Shown here: positions 27,477 to 34,276 of the stretch, one piece after another | How positions within the stretch are numbered: position 1 is the first letter of the stretch | How the letters are laid out: each line of letters begins with the position of its first letter | Assembly (NCBI GenBank): GCA_016873165.1 | Contig: VGXV01000006.1 | Coordinates: forward strand, 36,764 to 100,763 | DNA from: Planctomycetota bacterium | GTDB lineage: Bacteria; Planctomycetota; Brocadiia; Brocadiales; Brocadiaceae | Length of the DNA stretch: 64,000 nucleotides | Direction: 5' to 3' | Made by a program: the position numbers and the translations under genes | The notes under the pieces: model-generated | What the model saw: only the letters and a program-made list of their open reading frames with translations | Told to the model about the DNA's origin: nothing | The model's database searches: none

Positions 27477-28261
27477 ATGCAGAATCTTCACCTGAATATT
27501 GGCAAATGTATTTATTGTGACAATACAATGCCGCCTCTCACTAGGGAGCATATTTTGCCAAGGGGATTAGGTGGAAATGAGGCACCAACTGGATTGTCGA
27601 ATGCCCTTGTGCTAAATAATGCTTCTGTAAATCTTGCCAGCAGGTTACTAAGCGAATTGAAGATGCTTGTCTTGTTGCGATGATGGGGCCTGGTCGTGCA
27701 AAGTTAGGCTTAAGGAGAAAAGATCGCTTCCAAAATACAACCTTGACCCATATTGACCTAAAAGATGGTACAAGTGTAACTCGACAAGTTGAATGGGATG
27801 ATTTGCCGGGAGCAATTGTTATCCCTTCTTTTTATGAAGCGCCGATTTTGACCGGAGCTATTGCCCCCGAATTTCCTCCTTGCGATTTCCAAATTCGTAT
27901 AGTGGCACCGGCTCAAACGATACCTTCAGATGCAAAGCGTATTGGTGTTTCTCTAACAGCAAATTCCAAAATGTTTGCTAGGATGTTAGCTAAAATTGGT
28001 TTGTGTATTACTGTCGCTACCCTTGGTACGCAAGGGTATAAAACGCTAGTGCGAGAACTAATTCTTAATGATTCGCATCAACATGGTCTTGTTGGTGGTT
28101 TTGCTGGAGCAAATGATGACGCTTCTAAAACAGATGATTTGCACCAAATCACGTTGAAACCAAACAACCGAATGCCGGGAGAATTCATTATTGTAGAAAT
28201 TCGTTTGTTTGCAAAGTTTAATTGCCCAACAAATTACGTAGTTGTCGGGCAGTGGATGTAA
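27477..28261 (+). pseudogene. HNH endonuclease-like gene broken by one frameshift
   Basis: Frame one from 27477 reads CIYCD (first zinc pair), then REHILPRGLGG, the HNH histidine segment, and LSNALVLNNAS. Near 27626 a single base appears lost: adding one T gives ASCKSCQQVTKRIEDACLV, supplying the second CxxC pair and joining directly to the downstream frame that ends at 28261. Together they would encode about 260 aa with an HNH nuclease head and an unassigned C-terminal domain. Island repeat B starts 20 bp after the stop. As read, the product stops at 27683, so it is probably inactive unless the base is a sequencing error. Confidence 0.75.
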
Positions 28262-28280
28262 AAACAAAAACGTTAAAAAA

Positions 28281-28329
28281 ACATGGGGTCACATTTTTAT
28301 GAAAATAAATAGTCCTGTCCCTGTTTATC
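28281..28329. repeat. Island repeat family, copy B (internally deleted)
   Basis: ACATGGGGTC, the left end of the family, is joined directly to ACATTTTTATGAAAATAAAT, the right part, ending CTGTCCCTGTTTATCC. It is the shortest copy (49 bp) and lies immediately after the HNH pseudogene. Confidence 0.75.
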
Positions 28330-28424
28330 CCACAATTCGTTCATATCCTGCATTTATTAAAAGTGAATCTTAAGCCATGTTCTCGACCAGCATCATAATC
28401 GCCTTGCTTCACATAACAGTTAAT

Positions 28425-28455
28425 GTTGGGTTTCGCCTCGCTCTACCCAACCTAC
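28425..28455. repeat. GTTGGGTT-type hairpin repeat, copy 3
   Basis: GTTGGGTTTCGCC and TACCCAACCTAC form an imperfect inverted repeat related to the copies at 26795 and 27149. It lies alone between island repeat B and a gene tail. Confidence 0.5.
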
Positions 28456-28489
28456 ACAACTAACCACGCTTTTCCGTATCAAATCTTTT

Positions 28490-28666
28490 CTATTTTAAAA
28501 TCATCCACCTTAATTCAAAATACAGATCTGGAAATTCATAATCCTCATCTGAATTATTCCAGCATTCCCTGATGCATATAACTGCTTTGTCTAATTCTGA
28601 GTACGCCAAAGATACAGTAAAATAATGTGCTGGGTTATCATACGTAGATGTAATGGGTAATTGAGA
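28490..28666 (-). pseudogene. Unidentified gene tail truncated by island repeat C
   Basis: The minus-strand frame ends in an acidic, aromatic-rich segment (NSDEDYEFPDLYFELRWMILK) that reads like the C-terminus of a real protein. Its only ATG (28681) lies inside repeat C, and the first dozen codons are repeat sequence, so the original 5' end is missing. No family is recognised. It could be chance coding in about 55 codons. Confidence 0.35.
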
Positions 28667-28669
28667 AAA

Positions 28670-28761
28670 ACATGGGGTCAAACCTAATCTATTGACAATA
28701 TATTATATTAGGAACATCTACCATTTTTATGAAAATAAATAGTCGCTGTCCCTGTTTATCT
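28670..28761. repeat. Island repeat family, copy C
   Basis: It starts ACATGGGGTCAAACC and runs through CTATTGACAATA. After a shortened middle it continues ATCTACCATTTTTATGAAAA to GTCGCTGTCCCTGTTTATCT. It cuts off the 5' end of the minus-strand gene tail at 28490-28666 and ends 12 bp before the stop of the secreted-protein gene. Confidence 0.8.
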
Positions 28762-28773
28762 AAAATCTAACCT

Positions 28774-29205
28774 CTATTTATAACGTATTAATTTGCATTT
28801 AATTTTTAAATCCCAAGAATATGAGTCTCTGTCAATAACATCATTATTAACAATGGTGCGATAGAATACAATATTCCCTTTTTTTGTATTCGCAAATGCC
28901 ACGTCCCAATATTCGATAATATTATCTGCCTTGTCATCGGGTTCTAAATAAACAATTGCAGTGGTAGGAAGATTAAATACCCAGTTTCCTGATTCAACGG
29001 TTGCCAATACTTGATGGGGAATTTTGTTTCCAAGTGCTTTAATATCATAACGCTCTGTTATGCCCTCACCAGCCTTGACAAGGACACTTTCCAATTCCAA
29101 ATCTTCTGTAATTCTATCAAACACATCAATATCATCTGCAAAAACAATAGTTACAGGAATTGCGACTATTGCCATCAATATTAAAAATATCATTATTTTT
29201 TTCAT
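28774..29205 (-). CDS. Small secreted protein, unidentified
   Basis: The 143-aa protein has a clear signal peptide (MKKIMIFLILMAIVAIPVTI, then VFA before the acidic mature start DDIDVFD). The mature part of about 118 aa is rich in beta-type segments and has no recognised motif and only one cysteine. The start is certain: GGAGG lies seven bases upstream. A remnant of a carboxypeptidase-regulatory-like domain ends 51 bp upstream on the same strand, so the two may once have been an operon. Function unknown. Confidence 0.7.
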   Translation of the reverse strand: MKKIMIFLILMAIVAIPVTIVFADDIDVFDRITEDLELESVLVKAGEGITERYDIKALGNKIPHQVLATVESGNWVFNLPTTAIVYLEPDDKADNIIEYWDVAFANTKKGNIVFYRTIVNNDVIDRDSYSWDLKIKCKLIRYK

Positions 29206-29256
29206 ATCAATTCCTCCACAATTTTTAGAATAATGTTAAATTGCCCTTAGAATAAT

Positions 29257-29374
29257 CACTTTTCTTCCAACACCATCTCAATTTCTTTCTCCTCTCCTTC
29301 TTTCAGGTTTACGGTGTATTTTGATTTATTGTAGTCTTTTTTCTTTGCGACAATCTTATACGTGTCGGCGTCGG
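29257..29374 (-). pseudogene. C-terminal fragment of a carboxypeptidase-regulatory-like domain protein
   Basis: Reading the minus strand from the edge of island repeat D gives DTYKIVAKKKDYNKSKYTVN, then LKEGEEKEIEMVLEEK and a stop at 29257. This matches the end of the large repeat protein at 34277-37924 ([20 protein letters not shown], then [17 protein letters not shown]). Only about 39 codons remain; the 5' part is missing exactly where repeat D begins. It indicates a second protein of this architecture was once encoded here. Confidence 0.7.
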
Positions 29375-29380
29375 GAAAAA

Positions 29381-29491
29381 ACATGGGGTCAAACCTAATC
29401 TATTGACAATAAAGAATTTTTCCCTTTAAGTGGCGAAATAGGTACAGCTACCATTTTTATGAAAATAAATAGTCGCTGTCCCTGTTTATCT
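29381..29491. repeat. Island repeat family, copy D (fullest copy)
   Basis: This 111-bp copy runs without interruption from ACATGGGGTCAAACC through TTTTCCCTTTAAGTGGCG to the hairpin half (GGTACAGC...GTCGCTGTCCC) and TGTTTATCT. It serves as the reference for copies A, B, C and E. It lies 30 bp after the restriction gene's stop, between it and the carboxypeptidase-regulatory fragment. Confidence 0.8.
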
Positions 29492-29520
29492 GATGCGTTT
29501 CGTATCTCAGCGCATTAGCA

Positions 29521-30303
29521 TTATTGTCTGAGGTATCTTGAGAAATATTGATCAATCTCTGGTCGTAGTTCAATTCCAACTTTCTCAAATATGTTAAGTA
29601 GTTGTTGATATGCTCCTTGTCCCCCGAGAAAATCCCAAAACTCATCAGCTACTTTCAATTCGTTCTGTAAATCTAACATTCCTCTCATTGTCCAACGATT
29701 GTATGGTTGAGGTTCATAAGGGTTATAAGGTATTGCAACGAATGTTTGAATATTTGCAGAAGGGTTTATTGCCAGTGTTGCTGCAACCCATTCTAAAAGC
29801 GTTCGCTTAAATTCTTTAAAGCCGCCAGCATTAGGTTTTGCAGTTTTAATATCAAAAAGAAATATTGCGTCATCATGTCCAACAACTTTCACATCAACTT
29901 TTGCGGGTCTAACTGTCCGCATTTCACCGCTTTGGCAGACTTGTCTAATAGCATGTATTTCTTCAGGTTTGTTAGGTGACATAGTGGCGGTTGCTAAACC
30001 ATCCATGATATTTTGAATCACGCTGTGAGCTTGTGAAGAAATTTGTGTTCCTGCTACTTGTTGCGATGTGGCAGATTGAAAGTTTGCTGATGCTAACGCT
30101 TTAGCAACGGGTTCAAAAATGCTCGTTCCAAAATTGGTGTTGAGAGATTGTATGAAAGAAAATATAGCCATGCGGTCTTTCCCCAACAATCGGGTATGAA
30201 AAGGCATAGAAGCTGGCTCTGGATTATAGCTTTGAAATTTATTCCGTAAACTATTTCGTAAAACAGTTTCAACATTTTGTATTTGTTCTGTTGTTAGTGC
30301 CAT
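29521..30303 (-). CDS. Type II restriction endonuclease, TdeIII-like
   Basis: The 260-aa protein resembles the TdeIII restriction endonuclease family (members cut GGNCC). The N-terminus (TTEQIQNVETVLRNSLRNKF, then FHTRLLGKDRMAIFSFIQSL) and length fit. A PD-(D/E)xK-type core is visible as Asp137 in AKVDVKVV and Asp151-x-Lys153 in FLFDIKTAKPN. Its ATG overlaps the methyltransferase stop by one base (TAATG), the tight coupling expected of a restriction-modification pair. The specificity is inferred from family memory only. Confidence 0.82.
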   Translation of the reverse strand: MALTTEQIQNVETVLRNSLRNKFQSYNPEPASMPFHTRLLGKDRMAIFSFIQSLNTNFGTSIFEPVAKALASANFQSATSQQVAGTQISSQAHSVIQNIMDGLATATMSPNKPEEIHAIRQVCQSGEMRTVRPAKVDVKVVGHDDAIFLFDIKTAKPNAGGFKEFKRTLLEWVAATLAINPSANIQTFVAIPYNPYEPQPYNRWTMRGMLDLQNELKVADEFWDFLGGQGAYQQLLNIFEKVGIELRPEIDQYFSRYLRQ

Positions 30304-31889
30304 TACTTTTCCTTTAAATGGAAAATGATTTCTGAATATGCTCCCTTGTCCTTCTCAGTGCGGTTTAATACAGGTCGTTTGAAGTGATTTACGATTTTCA
30401 TTCCTACATTTTCTGCAATGGTTGGATACATATTGAATTTGTCATTTGCCACTAAGAAAATGTCATAATCATTGGCGAGGAATTTTTTGTTGTTATTCAA
30501 AACATCGCTGATACCTTGAATGTAACTCTGCTTTGCTTCTCTGCCTTGCCCTCTGAATAGAGGTCCAATTTCCAGTTCATCTTTACGCTTAAACCCGAAA
30601 AGATCATAAGCGTAAGCATGTTGTTCGTGGTAGTTAATTAATCCGACATAAGGTGGGGATGAAAAAATACCTTTTATTTTTTGCTTCTCTGCTAACTCTG
30701 CGAAAGCAGAATTTTTCTTTCGTAGCTCTGTAAAAATATCAATCGTTCTGCTATCGCCTGTCAAGCAAACCTGAAAAGTTTGTGTTCTTAATTTATCAAA
30801 TTCTGCGATGCGTTTAACCGCATCCTTTGTGTATGTTTCCCACCATTTGAGGATTGAGAAAAGCGGTTTGCACATTTTGCCGTGCTTCGCACAATAATAA
30901 GTAGCAGTAATTGGCTCTAAAAGCGTAGCAAGGTCGGCATGAGTAGTTGCTCTGCAACTACGAATCGTCCTACTTAAAATAACGGTGATTATTTTTTTCG
31001 TATCAGAATTACTAATTTTTTTGATTTCGCCGAAAACAAATTCAATTTCTTCCCGAATGTGCTGTGAATACCATTTGTCTAGAAAGCTGTTGGCTTTGTC
31101 TTGTCGAAGCTTGATGTTGTATTTCTTAACGAGTTGGTTATAAATGGGTAAAAATTCCTTTTCTTTTTCTGATCCATATTGCGCCTCATCAATTTCTCCT
31201 TGCCTTAGTCGGTATTTGTATTCGGGAACAGGAAAATTTTCGTTGTTAAAGTCATAAAGCGCTTGTAAAAGTTTTTTCTCAAATTCAAGTGTGTGGGAAT
31301 CCCTCAAAAACTCTTTCAATGATTTTGTGATACGGCTAATTTCAGTTTGCACATCAACCAAATTATATTTCATCACCTTGCAATTACCAATTAAAGCATT
31401 GAAGGCAGAAACATCAATACCGATAGCATGTATTCCAAGTTCGCAACTCTGAACTATTGTTGTACCACTACCTGAAAATGGGTCAAGTATAATGTCACCT
31501 TTGTTGAAATAGCTTTCGGTTTTGAATTTGTCTGTATGGTCGTCAAGAAAATACTCAACGAGTTGCGGTATGAATTTGCCTTTGTATGGGTGAAGTCGGT
31601 GAACATGCTTGGTTGTTTCAGCCTCTTTGTATTGGTCAAATGACAAAGCCCAGTTCAAATCATTGCCAAGCTGGTCTTTCCAGGAAATTTCTCTGTGCCC
31701 ATTATAGGATTCGTAATAGGTTAATAAATCCTGCTTTGAAACTTGAGTCGAGCCATTGCCTCCAATTTTCTTTATTCGCCCGTATTGAATAAGATAGGAA
31801 ATATTAGAAGCTGTAACATTTTTGCCTATGTGATTTGTTGCCCATTCACTTGCTTCTTTTATTGTCAGTAATTCTCCAGTCGCACTCAT
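30303..31889 (-). CDS. DNA methyltransferase of the restriction-modification pair (N4-C/N6-A type)
   Basis: The 528-aa protein has a helix-turn-helix-like head (about 7-60; TIKEASEWATNH), SAM motif I DPFSGSGT at 136-143, and catalytic motif IV SPPY at 411-414. The roughly 270 aa between them can hold the target-recognition domain, the alpha-group order (I-TRD-IV). SPPY rather than DPPY favours N4-cytosine methylation. It is encoded directly upstream of the restriction gene and should protect the same site. It lies between island repeats D and E, 70 bp from the latter, and so looks like cargo of this region. Confidence 0.88.
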   Translation of the reverse strand: MSATGELLTIKEASEWATNHIGKNVTASNISYLIQYGRIKKIGGNGSTQVSKQDLLTYYESYNGHREISWKDQLGNDLNWALSFDQYKEAETTKHVHRLHPYKGKFIPQLVEYFLDDHTDKFKTESYFNKGDIILDPFSGSGTTIVQSCELGIHAIGIDVSAFNALIGNCKVMKYNLVDVQTEISRITKSLKEFLRDSHTLEFEKKLLQALYDFNNENFPVPEYKYRLRQGEIDEAQYGSEKEKEFLPIYNQLVKKYNIKLRQDKANSFLDKWYSQHIREEIEFVFGEIKKISNSDTKKIITVILSRTIRSCRATTHADLATLLEPITATYYCAKHGKMCKPLFSILKWWETYTKDAVKRIAEFDKLRTQTFQVCLTGDSRTIDIFTELRKKNSAFAELAEKQKIKGIFSSPPYVGLINYHEQHAYAYDLFGFKRKDELEIGPLFRGQGREAKQSYIQGISDVLNNNKKFLANDYDIFLVANDKFNMYPTIAENVGMKIVNHFKRPVLNRTEKDKGAYSEIIFHLKEK

Positions 31890-31959
31890 TGTTACTCTCG
31901 ATTGTTAGTACCTAAGGTAGATGTTAAAAATAAATCTATAAACTTCCATGCTAAACGAA

Positions 31960-32225
31960 ACATGGGGTCAAAACGAAACAAAAAGAAACATGGAGTCAAA
32001 CCTAATCTATTGACAATAAAGAGGTTTTCCCTTTAAAAGATTATACATTTAACAGTTTTGATTACAAGGATATATTGGGGATTGATTACAATTCAGGTAA
32101 ATCATTTTACCTGCATAGTAACTATTCGCCGGAGAGCGTTTTATTGCACTGGTTATAGAGGAACCTCGATAATAGGGACAGCTACCATTTTTATGAAAAT
32201 AAATAGTCGCTGTCCCTGTTTATCT
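31960..32225. repeat. Island repeat family, copy E (duplicated left end, inserted middle)
   Basis: A partial left end (ACATGGGGTCAAAACG, 31960) is followed by a second, fuller one from 31988 (ACATGGAGTCAAACC through CCCTTTAAA). About 130 bp of unrelated sequence follows, then the intact hairpin half at 32173-32214 (GGGACAGC to GCTGTCCC) and TGTTTATCT. Confidence 0.75.
32039..32158 (+). pseudogene. Short gene tail inside repeat E, unidentified
   Basis: One plus-strand frame between the two halves of repeat E reads DYTFNSFDYKDILGIDYNSG and then KSFYLHSNYSPESVLLHWL before a stop at 32156-32158. The composition looks like a true protein C-terminus, but no start exists and no family is recognised. 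Confidence 0.3.
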
Positions 32226-32432
32226 CATGGAATAATAGTGCGGTGCAGAAACTGAGTTTTCTGAGGAGTGATGTAAAAATGCGCTTAAAATTTTCTGTAT
32301 ACTTTTTGTATACTTCACAAGAGAAAACAAGGGATAACACCGTGTAAGATGTTACCCCTTGAATAGGCTTCTAAGTCAACAACAAAGCACTACAGACATC
32401 AACAGATAAAAAAACATGCCCATTAAATTGTA

Positions 32433-32476
32433 TGGGGTTCAAGAGGTCGTGGGTTCAAATCCCGCCACCCCGACCA
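32433..32476 (+). pseudogene. tRNA-Pro(GGG) 3' half: attachment-site scar
   Basis: The sequence runs from the anticodon (GGG at 34-36, G37) through half the anticodon stem, variable loop AGGTC, a T-arm (GTGGG-TTCAAAT-CCCGC), acceptor strand CACCCCG, A73 and an encoded CCA. The 5' half is absent. Such 3' halves are left when a tyrosine integrase recombines at a tRNA gene. The integrase remnant beside it runs into this fragment on the other strand, as is usual for such att sites. Confidence 0.8.
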
Positions 32477-32720
32477 GTAATGGCAAGGATTTACAACTTT
32501 TTCCCCATTCCTCTTTTTCATCAACTGTGACCAAATTGTGACCTGACTCTAAAATTTGTACCCCTTCTTTAAGACTATCAGGGCAATGATGCGCATATCT
32601 CTGTGTCATTTCTATAGAATGATGACCGAGTAATTTTGATATTTTATAGAGGTCTATGCCCCTTTGAACTAATCGGGTCGCAAAGGTATGCCTTAGATCA
32701 TGGAAATGAAAATTTTCTAT
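32439..32720 (-). pseudogene. Tyrosine recombinase (integrase) C-terminal remnant
   Basis: The minus strand reads HFHDLRHTFATRLVQRGIDL, then LGHHSIEMTQRYAHH, ending VGVAGFEPTTS inside the tRNA-Pro fragment. The catalytic Arg (HDLRHTF), His (LGHHS) and Tyr (RYAHH) of the phage-integrase family are all present. The upstream three-quarters of the gene is missing: at about 32720 the frame runs into a DUF5615 toxin gene, itself truncated. Not functional. Confidence 0.85.
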
Positions 32721-32877
32721 TTTTATTTTTTGCCACTTCTATAACCTCTTTATCTGAAATACCTCGAAAGTCTTCCAAAATACTAATTACTTTATAGTTT
32801 TTATCTCTGAGGTATTTAACTATCCGATAATCGACATTTTCATCCGCAATAATACTACGTTGCAATGAGTTCTTCAT
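32698..32877 (-). pseudogene. DUF5615-like PIN-type toxin, truncated
   Basis: The frame starts at an ATG inside the end of the DUF433 gene (23-bp overlap) and reads SIIADENVDYRIVKYLRDKN, then VISILEDFRGISDKEVIEVA, the N-terminal part of DUF5615 PIN-like proteins with its conserved Asp/Glu. After about 52 codons it runs into integrase sequence and stops. About half the usual length is missing, so it is probably inactive. Confidence 0.7.
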
Positions 32878-33079
32878 GAGATATTACATCCGCAGAGTAA
32901 GAAAGCGCTGCCAAAATGTCTTCTTTGGTCAAATGGGGATATGCCACCAATAAATCTTCTATCGTCATGCCTTCAGAGAGTTTTTTCAAAATGATTTCAA
33001 CTGTAATCCTGGTTCCTTTGATTATCGGTTTACCCAGCATTATATTTGAATCTGCTATAATTCTTTCCTTATAGTCCAT
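32855..33079 (-). CDS. DUF433 antitoxin-like protein
   Basis: This complete 74-aa protein matches DUF433 (MLGKPIIKGTRITVEIILKK, DLLVAYPHLTKEDILAALSY), a family normally paired with DUF5615 PIN-like toxins and considered the antitoxin. It has a strong GGAGGG ribosome-binding site. Its partner downstream is truncated by an integrase remnant, so it is an orphan antitoxin here. Confidence 0.85.
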   Translation of the reverse strand: MDYKERIIADSNIMLGKPIIKGTRITVEIILKKLSEGMTIEDLLVAYPHLTKEDILAALSYSADVISHEELIAT

Positions 33080-33300
33080 AAATGCCCTCCTTAACCATTT
33101 TTTAAATTGTTTCTCTTAATATTACTTTATAGCAAAAGAATTTTATCATCATGTTTTATTGCTGTCAAAGAGCAAGTTTTGCTTATCTAATATTTGGGAG
33201 GAATACACAAACGAATAAAACATGCTGTTATATTACTATGTTTCAAAATTTATACTACTTAATAATAATAAATATTTGATACAAAATTTCTGCGTTTTTT
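33080..33300. other. Intergenic region upstream of the DUF433 gene
   Basis: A+T-rich sequence that must contain the DUF433 promoter. I see no gene or strong repeat. Confidence 0.4.
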
Positions 33301-33304
33301 CTGT

Positions 33305-33370
33305 TTATTCACTGTGACCAAATTGTGACCGAACACTGCGAAATCGAAAGGAATGAAAAGGAACGAGCAG
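33305..33370 (-). pseudogene. Second integrase C-terminal tail
   Basis: The minus strand reads FGHNLVTVNKQKKRRNFVSN, sharing GHNLVTV with the tail of the integrase remnant at 32439-32720. The nucleotide block TGTGACCAAATTGTGACC is common to both. Only the extreme C-terminus is present. Confidence 0.5.
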
Positions 33371-33472
33371 AAAAATATCTATGTTGTAAGATTTTATGAT
33401 ATAAACAATTACAGTCGCAACAGACACAAAGCCAGTTGGTTATAAAAATTGCTAAAAATGACCTTTAAAGAA

Positions 33473-33517
33473 ATGGCATTCAAAAGGTCAGGGGTTCGAA
33501 TCCCTTCATCTCCACCA
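33473..33517 (+). pseudogene. tRNA-Ala(GGC) 3' half: attachment-site scar
   Basis: Starting in the anticodon loop (TGGCAT; anticodon GGC), the fragment continues through variable loop AGGTC, T-arm AGGGG-TTCGAAT-CCCTT, acceptor strand CATCTCC with the U70 expected of the alanine G3:U70 pair, A73 and CCA. No 5' half is present. It is a second, different tRNA scar 1 kb from the proline one, also followed by an integrase-like tail. Confidence 0.8.
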
Positions 33518-33529
33518 GTATTTACAAGG

Positions 33530-33592
33530 GTTTTCAGGAATTTGATACTACCTGTTTTTTCTCAACTGTAGTCAAATTGTAGTAAAATAGCG
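33530..33592 (-). pseudogene. Third integrase-like C-terminal tail
   Basis: The minus strand reads VASLFYYNLTTVEKKQVVSN and stops just before the tRNA-Ala fragment. The NLTTVEKK part resembles the tails at 32500 (NLVTVDEK) and 33320 (NLVTVNKQ). Too short to be more than a remnant. Confidence 0.4.
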
Positions 33593-33716
33593 ACGCAACC
33601 TTTTTATAATTTTTCTACCCAATTGTGCTGGCATTCTAAACACTCTTTATCATTTCCATTTTCTTACTTAGACATTCCCAAAACTTTTTGTAAAAATCCA
33701 AAAGAGACCATGACTC

Positions 33717-33880
33717 GTTCCAAAGCTCCGGCTTTGGAACGCCTGGCTGGCAGGAAATTGCTTTAGAAGCCCTGTCTGCCATGCCTGGCAGCCGACAAAC
33801 CGGCAGGGGCAGGTTCGCTTCTCATAACTGGAAGCATGAGCTTCCTTCACAATTATGTTCCCAAGCAGGAACTTGGGAAC
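33717..33880. repeat. Cluster of three short perfect hairpins
   Basis: GTTCCAAAG/CTTTGGAAC (33717-33740), GGAAGC/GCTTCC (33830-33845) and GTTCCCAAG/CTTGGGAAC (33857-33880) lie within 165 bp, with GGCAGG-rich sequence between. The rest of the 33518-34276 gap is A+T rich and shows no convincing gene. Confidence 0.6.
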
Positions 33881-34276
33881 AAGAATGAATGAACAAACCC
33901 AAAAAAGTGGTTCGGATGCTACAGATAACAGGGAATTTGAAATTTTTTGCTTTTTGTGTAACACCGATTGCTCCCTTTTCTACTTCATTTACATATAGGG
34001 ATATATATATTCGCAGAAATTCAGGCAAGAAAATCTCATCCCTAACCCATGATTCCAGATCGTACCTTCGTCATACTCTGAATCAATATGATATTAAATA
34101 AATTTTTTGTTTTTTTCACAAAAAATCAATATATAGTATTGATATTTTAAAAAAGATATTATATATTGTGCAAAAATTGCTATTGCTCTTTTTTATAAAA
34201 ACCACCTTTCCGAATAATTTATCGTTTTTCCCCTCTTCATTTTATATAGAATACGTTTTTAAAAAGTGAGAAATTT

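Noticed and set aside
28058..28267. 69-codon minus-strand frame opposite the HNH pseudogene
   Set aside because: It is a shadow of the restored HNH coding frame and has no ribosome-binding site.
27108..32225. Island repeats considered as CRISPR or integron attC sites
   Set aside because: Spacing is irregular at gene scale, there are no short unique spacers or cas genes, and the attC core and an integron integrase are absent.
33668..34101. Overlapping open frames of 60-98 codons on both strands
   Set aside because: They run through the hairpin repeat cluster and have no ribosome-binding sites or recognisable motifs.
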